64,000 bases of DNA. It comes from Pictodentalium vernedei. Taxonomy: Eukaryota > Mollusca > Scaphopoda > Dentaliida > Dentaliidae. A program made the position numbers and the translations under genes. The notes beneath the pieces are model-generated. The model ran no database searches. It was not told the DNA's origin and saw only the letters and a list, made by a program, of their open reading frames with translations. Location of the stretch: contig CM062292.1 in NCBI GenBank assembly GCA_031216915.1, positions 201,955,262 through 202,019,261 of the forward strand, given 5' to 3'. Shown in pieces: positions 21,445-31,163 of the stretch. The stretch's first letter is position 1. Each line of letters starts with the position of its first letter.

Positions 21445-21680
21445 CCCTTTACTTAACATGAAAAGCAGACGACACTTGCAAAAACAAATTCTTGAATAAC
21501 TATTATTTTCATTTTTTGTCTCAACAACATAGGTTATGACTCCTCATTGGAATGAGCTCGATGAGCTCGTTCCAATGAGGGGTCATAACCTATGTTTTAG
21601 AGACAAAAAAATGAAAAAATAATGACAATTGGCGATTTTTGAGAATAGCACTGGCCGGTTTTGGCCGTTATGTTCAGTAA
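21445..21680 (+). mobile_element. TTAA-specific palindromic MITE, copy 1
   Basis: Follows TTAA (21441-21444) and starts CCCTTTACTTAACATG. The right end is decayed (GTTCAGTAA). The centre is a perfect long palindrome around GAGCTCGATGAGCTC (21529-21604), flanked by 'TTTTTTGTCTCAA' arms. It matches 22530-22761 and, in reverse orientation, the MITE at 34176-41364. TTAA target and CCC...GGG ends are the piggyBac pattern; no transposase is present. Confidence 0.8.
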
Positions 21681-21711
21681 TATAATTATCGTTAATAATG
21701 AAAAGTAATAA

Positions 21712-21879
21712 ATAGAGTAATTGCTTGACTAGACTGGTTACGTGAAATAATTCATTTGAGGCAAGGGACTATGTTGTAAAACACTCGTGCACTTTCGCGC
21801 ACTTGTGTTTGTACAACGTCCCTCACCTCTCATGAATTATTTCACATAACCAGTCCAGTCAAGCGATTACTCTCTATAT
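21712..21879. mobile_element. Foldback element with about 70-bp inverted arms
   Basis: Arms 21712-21784 and 21805-21879 are inverted copies (AGTAATTGCTTGACTAGACT against the complement of its right-hand partner), with a loop of about 20 bp containing GTGCACTTTCGCGCAC. Probably a small palindromic MITE; target duplication not resolved. Confidence 0.65.
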
Positions 21880-22111
21880 AATCTCCAGGCCTTCAAGAGT
21901 TAAGTGTATTTCTCAAGGATACAACATAGCAACTCTGACAATATTTAATTAAAACTGAAATTTGCTATCCAATGGGACACTGTACATCCACCACTCACTC
22001 ACCCGATAAGTTTTGCTCTGCATAAATTTATTACATACTCTGATAAAGATATATTCTGCCTTTGCTTTTTAACTCATAGTGGAACATTGACACAATTACA
22101 CCTACTTTTAC

Positions 22112-22213
22112 TTGCTGCAGAGGTAAAACATCTATCAAGGCCTCATGTAGTTTTCCAATTTGTTTACATATAAATCGGAAGCACGATGATGGCATGGGTG
22201 CTTTTATTTCCCA
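22112..22213 (-). CDS. VPS54: VPS54-like gene, internal coding exon (downstream of the three seen)
   Basis: Minus-strand exon of 102 bp, 34 codons, phase 0 at both ends. It has a TTTTCAG acceptor and a CAA|GTAAAA donor. It encodes WEIKAPMPSSCFRFICKQIG then KLHEALIDVLPLQQ. The core KAP-P-S-CF--ICKQ---HEA--D-LP is the hallmark of the VPS54 C-terminal domain. The final exon or exons should follow at lower coordinates, but none was found between 1 and 22111, so the next intron is probably more than 22 kb. An open frame continues into the intron on both sides and is not coding. The product would be a cytosolic, Golgi-peripheral subunit of GARP. Confidence 0.88.
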
Positions 22214-22529
22214 CTGAAAAAAAACAAGAAAAATTATTATGTATGATCCATAGAATACAAATACTTTCTCATGGAAAATTCTACACAATTCTATTCTACC
22301 ATATTATGTAACCCCAAATGGAATGAGCTTGTCTCATGATACATTTGAAAAATGAAAAAAAATTGAAATTTTCATGGTGTAATCATGATATATATGGCTA
22401 GAGGTACATGTACTGAAAAAAGATAGTATTTCATGTCATTGTCACAAAAAACAAAAACATGGAATAATTTTTTTCACTCAGCTGTATCATGTGATCCACA
22501 GAACAAGACAGATAAATTTGTTCCATTGA

Positions 22530-22761
22530 CGCTTTACCTAACACGAAAGGCAGATGACACTTGCAAAACAAAATTTATGAATAACTAATTTTTTTTTAAA
22601 TTTTTTGCGTCAAAAACATAGCTTATGACCTCTCACTGGAATGAGCTCATTACAATGAGGGGGGCATAAGTTATGTTTTTGAGATAAAAAAAAAATGAAA
22701 ATGAAATGGTGATTTTTGTGACTAATGCTGGCCGGATTTGACCGTTACATTGGGTGAAGGG
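22530..22761 (+). mobile_element. TTAA-specific palindromic MITE, copy 2
   Basis: Starts CGCTTTACCTAAC (CCC mutated to CGC) after TTGA and ends GGGTGAAGGG before TTAA (22762-22765). Same order of parts as 21445-21680, with a shortened central palindrome. It lies about 300 bp from the VPS54 exon. Confidence 0.78.
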
Positions 22762-22860
22762 TTAAAAGTAAACATTTTGTTTTGGTAACTCAAGTTCTAA
22801 AACAGTAACATTTCATTTCATTTCTTTTCATTATTTTCAAACCAAGAATCATTTATGTTA

Positions 22861-23595
22861 CAGTAGAACCTGTCTTGAGAGACCGCCCTTTGGGCCACAC
22901 AAAAGTGGTCTCTCAAAACAGGTGGTCTCTCATAACAGGTTCCAGGTTTTCTCAAGTTAGTGAATAACCAACCACAAAATTCAGAAATGGAGAAGAATGG
23001 ATTCTTGTAATTACTTTGCAGTAGTTCTTTTTATGAAGTTGTTGTAACAAATTGAAATGGACTGTTATAAAAATAGTGTTGAAAATCTTCATTGAAGATT
23101 TTCAACACTAATTTATTTTTATAATTTTTATAACAGTCCATTTCAATTTGTTACAAAAAGATTTTCAACACAAATTTATTTTTATTCCTATCTGTCACAT
23201 TTCAGGTATGTATGAAATTGTTTATTCAGCAATAATCCTAATCTTTTCACAGGGGTCTTATAAAAACATCTCAATCTTTAATGAGTTAGCAATTGAAAGC
23301 CAATTAAGAGCTTTTAATACTTTTAATTATGTTAGTATTACCACAATATATTTTCCAATTCCAGAACAGGTAATAAGTTTTTGTCATGGTTTCAGTCTTC
23401 AAAGGGGCGGTCTCTCAAGACAGGTCTATCATGGCATAAAAATACAAGTTGGTGCCAGGTCACAGTGGTCTCTCAAGACAGGTGGTCTCCCATAGCAGGT
23501 CCATTATAGAGTAAAACCAATCGGTGCCTGGTAGATGTGGTCTCTCAAGATAGGTGGTCTCTCAAGACAGTGGTCTCTCAAGACAGGTTTTATTG
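22861..23595. mobile_element. TA-flanked MITE with CAGTAGAACCTGT ends
   Basis: TA dinucleotides at 22859-22860 and 23596-23597 bracket inverted ends CAGTAGAACCTGTCTTGAGA and CAATAAAACCTGTCTTGAGA. Both sub-terminal parts hold repeated 'GGTGGTCTCTCAAGACAGG' motifs. The centre (23041-23157) is a long near-perfect hairpin with TGTTGAAAATCTTC arms. TA target suggests a Tc1/mariner-type source; no coding capacity. Confidence 0.7.
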
Positions 23596-23623
23596 TACTC
23601 AAATAAAAATTAAAGGGGGAATC

Positions 23624-24026
23624 CAGTAAAACCGTGTATGCTGAATAGCCTCATCACTGAATATTATTCAATTAAAAGGAGCATTCAATTAACAGGCATT
23701 TGGTCCCTTTTCTGTTCTCTAGAGATAAACTGTGCATTTAGTCTATTGTATCTTGTTTGACTGCATTCATGCAGATCCGTCAAAGATATAATCGATTAAA
23801 TGTCTGTACTGTATGTACAAAGGCCAAAACAGTCTGTACACAAGGGGTAGTTGTCAGGGAATTTCCCCTCAACATATTACAAGATTTTTTATTCAATTAA
23901 CAGGGGTTTACTATACAAACTATATGCAATTAGCAGATCAAATTTGTACTAAAGATATGGTAAATGGTTAGGTGTTTGTAAGTTATATTTAATTAATGGG
24001 AATATTTGATTAAGTGGGCTCCACTG
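23624..24026. mobile_element. Probable second CAGTRRARCC MITE
   Basis: Starts CAGTAAAACCGTG and ends GGGCTCCACTG before TA (24027-24028). The inverted ends agree at CAGT-RA-CC, and 'TTCAATTAA' motifs occur inside. The left target dinucleotide is not TA, so the left boundary is uncertain. Confidence 0.5.
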
Positions 24027-24105
24027 TACAGGTAAATTTAAATTGAATATAATCTTCCCAGTTGAAACATGAAATGATTTCCAATACAAAATCAAATACA
24101 TTTAC

Positions 24106-24186
24106 CTTGGAAAGCTGCTGATCAATCATGTTTTCTGAGATCGTCACCAATTTATTACTTATCTCATTGATATGGTCCTTATAATC
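24106..24186 (-). CDS. VPS54: VPS54-like gene, internal coding exon
   Basis: Minus-strand exon of exactly 81 bp, 27 codons in phase 0 at both ends. It has a TTCAG acceptor and an AAG|GTAAAT donor. It encodes DYKDHINEISNKLVTISENM followed by IDQQLSK, a strong match to the helical C-terminal domain of VPS54. It joins the 60171-60292 exon upstream (about 36 kb away) and the 22112-22213 exon downstream (1.9 kb away) without a phase change. The neighbouring intron sequence is packed with MITEs on the low-coordinate side and a tandem-repeat array from 24392 on the other. The exon itself carries no lesion. Confidence 0.88.
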
Positions 24187-25427
24187 CTGAATAAAAAACA
24201 GAAATGTTACTGTTCTCGTGTACTTCTCTTACAATTAATGTGATTTTCACTTCTATAACATTCCACGAAATGATAAAAATGCTAAACACACAAAGTAAAT
24301 CTTCTGGGTTTTTTTCTTTTCTGTTGCGTAAAATCACTCAAACCCCTTAAAAAATCATTATGAAACAAACAGAAAAAATCACATAGTTGATCCACAAACC
24401 CATCAAATCAACCCCTTGATTTGAACAAGTTGCATCTGCCCCTCCTAAGAAAAGCTTATACCAAATATCCAAAGATTCTGACCAGTGAATCTAAAAAAAA
24501 AGAGGAATATTCCTCATATTGAACCAAGTTATAATTCGGGCTTCCACAGGGAGCCCAAATATGAACCAAGGGACTTGGCTTGAACAAACTTGAATCTCAC
24601 CCCACCAAGGATGCTGCATACCAAATATCAAAAGAATCTGATTGGTGGATCGGAAGAAGATTTTTATTGAACTTATCTGAAAATTTAGGCTCCCATAGAG
24701 AGCCCAAATATGGACCCTGGGTTTTAATTTCAACAAACATGTGAATGAATCTTCCAAAGATGTTATATGTGAAAAATGAAAGCATTTGGAGCAGTGGTAC
24801 AGGGGAAGAAGATTCTTTAATGTTTTTCCCATTACTCCCAAGTGTTAAAAAATGCTGACTCAGCACTTTTTCAAAGTCCTGGAAAAGTACTGTATGATGA
24901 AAATTTTTTGGGACCATTCCTTTCTGCTGTTCCTAAGGAAACTTCACACAAAATAAAAATTCTCAGTGCCGTTTAGTTTTGGCGATATGAGTGTTTTAAA
25001 TTTTTTCTATTTTTAGGTTCTGCAGGAGCGACGGGACAAATGTTTTTGGCATAAATTAGGTACTTATGGCCCAATAAGCTCTCATATCAAATTGGGTTCA
25101 AATCGGCTTCTCATTTCGGAAAGTTAAAAAATTTATAGTAATTTATATATTTTTTATACTTACCAATGACCCAGACTTAGCTGGTGCTAACTCCAACAAA
25201 ACCAGGGCCAAACACAAATTTTGCCCCCCAATCCCCAAAATTTGCATCCAAAACAAAAAGAAATCATGTCCTAAAGGACCTCCATAGTACGCCTCTACTG
25301 CGCATGCGCAGTGACGCAGTCGTCCCGAAATTGGCACCAATTATCATTCTTACTGGCAGTGCCTGGTCAGCGCTGTGTACTCAGCGGGGAGGCAAGAGTT
25401 CCCAACTCCAGGGAGGGCCATCCCCGT

Positions 25428-25513
25428 CTGGGTCATTGGTAAGTATAAAAAATATATAAATTACTATAAATTTTTTAACATTTTTATACTGTACCAATGA
25501 CCCAGACTTAGCT
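25428..25513 (+). repeat. A2 internal complementary region
   Basis: Complement of the A2 left terminus (25428-25479) joined to the complement of its right terminus (25480-25513). Same 86-bp layout as in A1. Confidence 0.93.
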
Positions 25514-26114
25514 GAATAGTAAACAGGCTGGAGGGCCTAGGACATAGAGGAAAATCCAATAAGCTCAATTATATAGTAAAGAGGTAACCCCTTAAGGAGA
25601 AAAGGAGAATTAGGCTTTACATGTATCTTTCTTATTTAATATTAAATTAGAAAGATACACTACCCTTAATAATTGAGCACAATAACATTCATGTTCTCTA
25701 TTAACATCCAGTATAACCCTTATACTAATTATTTTTAAAGCAAGCCAATAAATAAAGTAGTCCAGAGAATTGAGACTCTTTATAATCATTTAAAAGTGTC
25801 CGAGTATTGTATATTAAAGCCCGTTTGACACTTGACATATACAAATGCTTCACACCGAGCTACACTTTAAAAATAAGACATGAATGAATTTAAACATTAA
25901 TATTACACTTTAAAACCATCCCGGAAGCGACTCAGAAATACTGACTTGGAGGAGGCATTCCCTTGCTTTTCACTATAAAGCAGGTGACCTAAGGGAACAC
26001 CCGCCCCCACCCCCCCCTTCCCCTTGCCCTGGGTCAAATAGCCCAGAGCGAAGAGGGCAGCCGGACGGAGTCACTGCCGGAACAGAAAGCCTGCATAACT
26101 ATAGTTGCAACTGT

Positions 26115-29003
26115 TTAGTGGACGACATTCTGAGCAACAGATAACGGACCTAAACAATGCAGGTCTCCAGAAATGGACTCAATATTTCTGAGATAAAAAT
26201 TCGTAAATGTGGATGGCTGAGACCAATAAGCAGCCTTCATTAAATCTGTAATAGCAACACTATTAGCATAAGCCCAGGAAGTAGAAAGAGCTCTTACTTC
26301 ATGAGCAGAAATCTTAAGCACAGACTGCTGAGAAGAAGATAAATCTTCATAAGCAGTACGGATAGTTAACTGAATCCATCTAGCAATAGAATGGACTGAA
26401 ATGTCCTTTCTATTAGGCATCAAAGACAGAAAGAAACATTTCCGTCCCTTTCTGATAAACTGAGATCTCTGTTTATAGATACGTAGTGCTCTAACAGGAC
26501 AGAGTAAAGGCCTACGCCCGTCTGAAAACGGAAGAGCCTTAATAACAATAGGTTCCGGATATTTATTAGGAGCCTGATTCTTAGCTAAAAAACCCACATT
26601 AGTAGTGAAGGTGATAGTGTTCCCAACACTACGATAATGAGAATCATCCACTGATAGTGCATGAAGCTCACTGACTCTTCTGGCAGAAGAGAAAGCTAAG
26701 AGAAAAGCTGTCTTATAAGATAAGAATTTGAAATCTACTGTCCCAAGAGGTTCAAATGGCTTTTCCTTCAATTTAAGGAGAACCCAAGCTAAATTCCACT
26801 TAGGAATTAATCTAAGAGTTCTGGGTCTATTTATCGAAAAGTTTCTAACCAATTTCGATAAAGAGACATTAGATCCAATTTGTAAACTATCATGATGTGC
26901 ATAGGTATCAGATAACATAGATCTATAACCCTTTATAGTAACAGGCTGCAGTTTGATTTCGTCAAACAAGTATACTAGAAAGTTTGCAATGTCTGGTATA
27001 GAGGGATCAAATATATCTACAGAATGATCCCTACACCAACGACGAAAAACCTTCCACTTAGCCGCATAGTTTAGCGAAGAGGAGGTCCTCCTACAGTTAG
27101 AAATCGCGTCCACTGCTCGTCCTGTAAAGTGCTTGCCATGCAAGAAGGACCGCACAACGGAAAAACGTGAAGGTTGAGACCTTGCGGGTTGTGATGGAGT
27201 TGGCGCGATTTCCCCTGCGAAAGAAGATCCTCTCGTGGAGGAAGCTTCCGCGGTAGGTCCCACAACAGACACCTGAGTAGATTTATCCACGGTCTCTGTG
27301 GCGACAGAGATGCTACCAACAGAATCTTGCATTGAGATTGTTTTATCTTTAGCAATACTTGTTGAATTAACGGCGCTGGAGGATACGCATATCCTATCAT
27401 TCCGTCCCAAGGGATCGACAGAGCGTCTACTGCAAATGCTCTTGGATCCGGACACGGAGACACATACGTCTGCAACTGATTGTTGAGATGTGTCGCAAAT
27501 AAGTCTATCATTGGCCGTTCCCATTGGTAGCAAATCTGATTGAATACTTGTTTGTTGAGAGTCCACTCCGACGGCAACAAGCGACCCTTTCGTGAAAGGG
27601 AGTCTGCTAGCACATTCAGACGACCCGGTATGTGACGGACCGAAAGAAGAACGTGATGTTCTAACGCAAACAGAAGGATTCTTTCCGTTAGATTGAACAA
27701 CGGAACTGAATGAGTGCCTCCCTGATTCCTTATATACGCCACTACTGTCGTATTGTCGGATAGGATTTGGACATGAGCATCGTGAATAATGTCCATCCAG
27801 TGACGTAACGCAAGCCAAATTGACATCATTTCCTTGATGTTTATGTGCTTGCACAGGAATTGCGGATCCCAAAGACCCTGGCATCTCGAATCCGTTGGGA
27901 TTAATGATGCACCCCAACCTGTTTGACTGGCATCCGTCATAACGGTAAAACTCGGATCCGGCAACTGCAGCGGAACTCCTTGAGTTAACCACTGAATGTT
28001 TGCCCAAGTCTGAATCTCTTGTTTCACTTGATCTGACAAGAGAACGTCTACATCGAGCGAATGAATTTTCACACTCCAATTCTGAGTCAGGAAAATTTGA
28101 AGAGGACGTGTGTGTAGCCGCCCCATCGGAATGAGATCCGCGGCGGCTCCGCACAGACCTATCAGTCTCATAAATTCTCTCGCCGTGACTTTGTCTGCGT
28201 GCAGACAATAGCGAGCGTAACAACTGACTAATTTCGCTCTGGTTAACGGCAGACGAACGAGATTGTTGTGCGTCTCGAAGCTCATTCCCAGATGAGTGAA
28301 TGACTTGGACGGCACCAGATCCGACTTCTCCTCGTTTACTATAAAACCGAGACGTCGGAGCAATAGAAGAAGATTCTGAACATCGTTCTGAAGCGTTAAC
28401 TCGTTGCCGTACCTCTGAAGAATGTCGTCCAGGTAGGCCGACGTTACCGCAGACGAATGAGCTCGGAAGTAGATCATTACCGAGTTCATTACCCGAGTGA
28501 AAGCCCAGGGTGCTAGATTCAATCCGAAGCACATCGCCCGGAATTGATACACCACTCCTAGGACTGCGAAGCGTAGATACTTTCGGAATGTCGGATGTAC
28601 CATGACGTGAAAGTACGCATCTTTGAGATCTATGCTCGTTGCATAATCGTTCACCCGAATACTCGCTCTGACCGATCGAATCGTCTCCATATAAAACTTC
28701 GGAGCGACGATCAGCTTGTTTATCCAGCTCAAATCTATGACTGGACGGAACGAGCCGTCTGGTTTCGGAACCAGAAACAGATGGCTGTAGAATCCCAGAG
28801 ATTCCTGGTTTTCTACGACCTCTACCGCGTTCTTCATTAAAAGAGACTGCACCTCTGATAACAGAACGTCTCTTTTCTGTGGATTTGACGGAAGATGAGT
28901 CCACTTTGGACTTCGAGTTAATGGAGGCTTTCGTTTGAAGGATATCTTTAGACCTTCCGAAGTCACTCCTCTCACCCAAGGGTCGTCCGTAATCGACGCC
29001 CAC
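26115..29003 (-). CDS. A2 tyrosine recombinase ORF
   Basis: Open over 962 codons like A1, with the YR signatures ARRVSEL, HEVRAL and FTNFYLR in place. The codon aligned with the A1 ATG is GTG, so the frame runs on upstream without a stop to the UGA at 29061-29063 that ends the full-length gag frame. About 600 upstream codons overlap RT/RNase H. With no conserved ATG at the head, translation could come from readthrough, reinitiation or an internal start. Confidence 0.87.
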   Translation of the reverse strand: MGVDYGRPLGERSDFGRSKDILQTKASINSKSKVDSSSVKSTEKRRSVIRGAVSFNEERGRGRRKPGISGILQPSVSGSETRRLVPSSHRFELDKQADRRSEVLYGDDSIGQSEYSGERLCNEHRSQRCVLSRHGTSDIPKVSTLRSPRSGVSIPGDVLRIESSTLGFHSGNELGNDLLPSSFVCGNVGLPGRHSSEVRQRVNASERCSESSSIAPTSRFYSKRGEVGSGAVQVIHSSGNELRDAQQSRSSAVNQSEISQLLRSLLSARRQSHGERIYETDRSVRSRRGSHSDGAATHTSSSNFPDSELECENSFARCRRSLVRSSETRDSDLGKHSVVNSRSSAAVAGSEFYRYDGCQSNRLGCIINPNGFEMPGSLGSAIPVQAHKHQGNDVNLACVTSLDGHYSRCSCPNPIRQYDSSGVYKESGRHSFSSVVQSNGKNPSVCVRTSRSSFGPSHTGSSECASRLPFTKGSLVAVGVDSQQTSIQSDLLPMGTANDRLICDTSQQSVADVCVSVSGSKSICSRRSVDPLGRNDRICVSSSAVNSTSIAKDKTISMQDSVGSISVATETVDKSTQVSVVGPTAEASSTRGSSFAGEIAPTPSQPARSQPSRFSVVRSFLHGKHFTGRAVDAISNCRRTSSSLNYAAKWKVFRRWCRDHSVDIFDPSIPDIANFLVYLFDEIKLQPVTIKGYRSMLSDTYAHHDSLQIGSNVSLSKLVRNFSINRPRTLRLIPKWNLAWVLLKLKEKPFEPLGTVDFKFLSYKTAFLLAFSSARRVSELHALSVDDSHYRSVGNTITFTTNVGFLAKNQAPNKYPEPIVIKALPFSDGRRPLLCPVRALRIYKQRSQFIRKGRKCFFLSLMPNRKDISVHSIARWIQLTIRTAYEDLSSSQQSVLKISAHEVRALSTSWAYANSVAITDLMKAAYWSQPSTFTNFYLRNIESISGDLHCLGPLSVAQNVVH

Positions 29004-29386
29004 TCTTGTGAAAAACTCGACAACCTTCCGCCAACCGGAACGCGATAGAGGTTTAAGCCATCACCTCCTGGACCTGCGAGGCCTGCGGTAGGAGAAACCA
29101 CGTCTTCCACGACCCGCACCTCACCTCGTCGACCTCGGGGCATCCGACCGATTGTCCCGGCCTGAAGGACGTCCCGAACGAGAGTCGCTATCCTGACGGT
29201 CTCTCGAATAAGACCAAGAGGACGCACCGGAACCTCTATAGGAACCTCTCTTGGGCGCATTAGACCCAGAAGTGCCTGTCTTATTCGTGTCTGCTGTATC
29301 CGACTTTTTAGGAGCCGATCTGAACAACAGAGAATCATTAGCTTTCTTTTTAATTTTATCATAAATAGCGGAAAGCTTGCCGTCAA
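27071..29386 (-). CDS. A2 reverse transcriptase / RNase H / methyltransferase-like ORF
   Basis: Longest uninterrupted RT frame in the window. It carries the RT motifs (IDLKDAYF, YLDD), RNase H (MTDAS, IKEMM, LSDNTT, LADSLSR) and the DLFATHLNN...YAYPP region. The frame extends about 120 codons upstream of the A1 homologue start, through GPGGDGLNLYRVPVGGRLSS. Family C conserves much of this stretch (TGDGQDLYCLPVGRRLSNF), showing that it is translated. It overlaps the gag end in the +1 frame, so a gag-RT frameshift or an internal start is needed. Appears functional. Confidence 0.9.
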   Translation of the reverse strand: MTASFPLFMIKLKRKLMILCCSDRLLKSRIQQTRIRQALLGLMRPREVPIEVPVRPLGLIRETVRIATLVRDVLQAGTIGRMPRGRRGEVRVVEDVVSPTAGLAGPGGDGLNLYRVPVGGRLSSFSQEWASITDDPWVRGVTSEGLKISFKRKPPLTRSPKWTHLPSNPQKRDVLLSEVQSLLMKNAVEVVENQESLGFYSHLFLVPKPDGSFRPVIDLSWINKLIVAPKFYMETIRSVRASIRVNDYATSIDLKDAYFHVMVHPTFRKYLRFAVLGVVYQFRAMCFGLNLAPWAFTRVMNSVMIYFRAHSSAVTSAYLDDILQRYGNELTLQNDVQNLLLLLRRLGFIVNEEKSDLVPSKSFTHLGMSFETHNNLVRLPLTRAKLVSCYARYCLHADKVTAREFMRLIGLCGAAADLIPMGRLHTRPLQIFLTQNWSVKIHSLDVDVLLSDQVKQEIQTWANIQWLTQGVPLQLPDPSFTVMTDASQTGWGASLIPTDSRCQGLWDPQFLCKHINIKEMMSIWLALRHWMDIIHDAHVQILSDNTTVVAYIRNQGGTHSVPLFNLTERILLFALEHHVLLSVRHIPGRLNVLADSLSRKGRLLPSEWTLNKQVFNQICYQWERPMIDLFATHLNNQLQTYVSPCPDPRAFAVDALSIPWDGMIGYAYPPAPLIQQVLLKIKQSQCKILLVASLSPQRPWINLLRCLLWDLPRKLPPREDLLSQGKSRQLHHNPQGLNLHVFPLCGPSCMASTLQDEQWTRFLTVGGPPLR

Positions 29387-31163
29387 AGAGAAGTTCTCCT
29401 GAGACCGAAGCGACTCTAAGAGAGTTCTTCACCTTAGAATCCACTAGTGTGGATGTAGCTAGGGCTGCGTCACGTCTAACCAACTCCAGATTTGCCACTG
29501 AAAGGGCGGAGTTACACGTGGAATAAGCTACTGCCCTTGAAAGAAGTCTTAAAGAGGATTGTATATCCTGAAACTCTTCCCCTTGAAGGCGCAGTGATAA
29601 CGCCTTAGTAAGGTGATCTGCGTAAGATAAGGCATCTAAATTGGCTCTGTTAGACGCAATAGCTGTTTCCAACACCGCGGTTGGAATATAAGCTGACGAC
29701 GGTAATGATAGCTCTAAGTCTTCCGCCTCGTCGTCCATACGCAGAGGAACTCTCGGTATACCCTGTCCTGCCGTATCGAATTTATTCCTTGCATTAATGA
29801 AAGGCAGGTTAGGAGTATTCGCGGACAAGAAACCTGCTTTCCCCATCCTGGAAGCAAGTTTAAAAATAGCGTCGTTCAATAATTCAAATGTTCTTGCAAC
29901 ATTATTGGACTGCGACGGAAACTCGGGAGCGATGTCCCTGAACCGCTCAAAAAATTCAGAGTCCAATGACGCTATAATTCTCTTGTCCGGAAGCGCAGCA
30001 GTCTGGCCCGACGGAACAACTTGAGGGAGAAAGTGCCGGATGAAGTCCACGGCAGCTTTATGTTGTTCCGAAAGGGATAGCTCCAATTCATCCGTATCCC
30101 TTTCACCATCCGGTCGGACCTCCCGATGTTCCCGGTCGTCCGCCCCCGATGCTTCGGCGGAGCGTACCGACCCAGCGCCGTCGGATAATTCTCGATCCGA
30201 CACCGTTCCTGTCGGCTGCTGGGATGCTGCGATAAGCTGTGCTATCTGCACAAGAATGTCCGACGTCGAGACCTGCGGAGGCGCAGTCTTTCGCTGCTTC
30301 GCCGAGGGCAGCTCCGCATCAGATGGCTCCCGCATACTTTTCCTATGCGAACGTCCGGAGTCCATGGGTCTCGAATCCCTGGCTGCCGGATGGTGTGACC
30401 TGGTCGCCGAAGAATCCTTCATCGGCGAAGCTGGTAAAATATCGGCGGTCACGCAGCCAAGGTGCGGTCGTGTGCGCTGACGAGAAGAGGAAGCCTTAAC
30501 AGTCTCTGCGGACTGCTTATACAACGGAGCGTCCCGAGCGACGGACGTATGCTCCGCTAAAGACACATTTTGTACCACAACATCTGGTCCCAGATGTTGT
30601 TGTACGAGAGAGGGACCTCTCTCGCTCGCGGCCCGGCTGGACCTGGACGAGCTAGGAACCGGACTAAAAGGCTTCCTCCGTTCTCGTTTACTATCCGCCG
30701 TCACTGGGTGTGCATCTATTATGTTTAAAGTGTTCGCATCACCCAAAATTTCCTCTTGGACCGCATCGGACGAACCCGGCTGCCGAACCATTCGGTGAAT
30801 GGACGCTACACCGGGCGAGCTAGCGGACGACATTTGTCTAATCTCCATGAGCACTTTTGCCGCTAACTCTGAATTCATTTGTGACGACGGACGCACACTT
30901 GAAGAAGATAACATGGAAACATCACCCTGTTCTGGTTCCTCTGAAATAGAAACTGAGAGAGTAGAGTGACCTTGTGGAGAAAGAGCCGGCATCGCTCTTT
31001 CTCCAGAAACAACATATCGTGACACACGTTTCCAATGTTTCTCATCCCAATGTTCACATATAGGACAGGGATTAATGCGAGAACACTGACTACAATTAAT
31101 ACAATGATCATGAAAGTCAGAGGAAGATTTCTTCCTATTACAATTTGAACAATGTACCTTCAT
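29121..31163 (-). CDS. A2 gag-like ORF1 (truncated tail)
   Basis: From ATG 31163 it encodes 680 residues with the same Cys/His N terminus (C5, C8, H18, H20, C21, C24, C27, C33, C36) and helical block as A1. A CGA-to-TGA change at 29121-29123 (a CpG transition) removes the last 20 or so residues of the Arg/Gly-rich tail. The frame upstream of the ATG is open but unconserved. Confidence 0.84.
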   Translation of the reverse strand: MKVHCSNCNRKKSSSDFHDHCINCSQCSRINPCPICEHWDEKHWKRVSRYVVSGERAMPALSPQGHSTLSVSISEEPEQGDVSMLSSSSVRPSSQMNSELAAKVLMEIRQMSSASSPGVASIHRMVRQPGSSDAVQEEILGDANTLNIIDAHPVTADSKRERRKPFSPVPSSSRSSRAASERGPSLVQQHLGPDVVVQNVSLAEHTSVARDAPLYKQSAETVKASSSRQRTRPHLGCVTADILPASPMKDSSATRSHHPAARDSRPMDSGRSHRKSMREPSDAELPSAKQRKTAPPQVSTSDILVQIAQLIAASQQPTGTVSDRELSDGAGSVRSAEASGADDREHREVRPDGERDTDELELSLSEQHKAAVDFIRHFLPQVVPSGQTAALPDKRIIASLDSEFFERFRDIAPEFPSQSNNVARTFELLNDAIFKLASRMGKAGFLSANTPNLPFINARNKFDTAGQGIPRVPLRMDDEAEDLELSLPSSAYIPTAVLETAIASNRANLDALSYADHLTKALSLRLQGEEFQDIQSSLRLLSRAVAYSTCNSALSVANLELVRRDAALATSTLVDSKVKNSLRVASVSGELLFDGKLSAIYDKIKKKANDSLLFRSAPKKSDTADTNKTGTSGSNAPKRGSYRGSGASSWSYSRDRQDSDSRSGRPSGRDNRSDAPRSTR

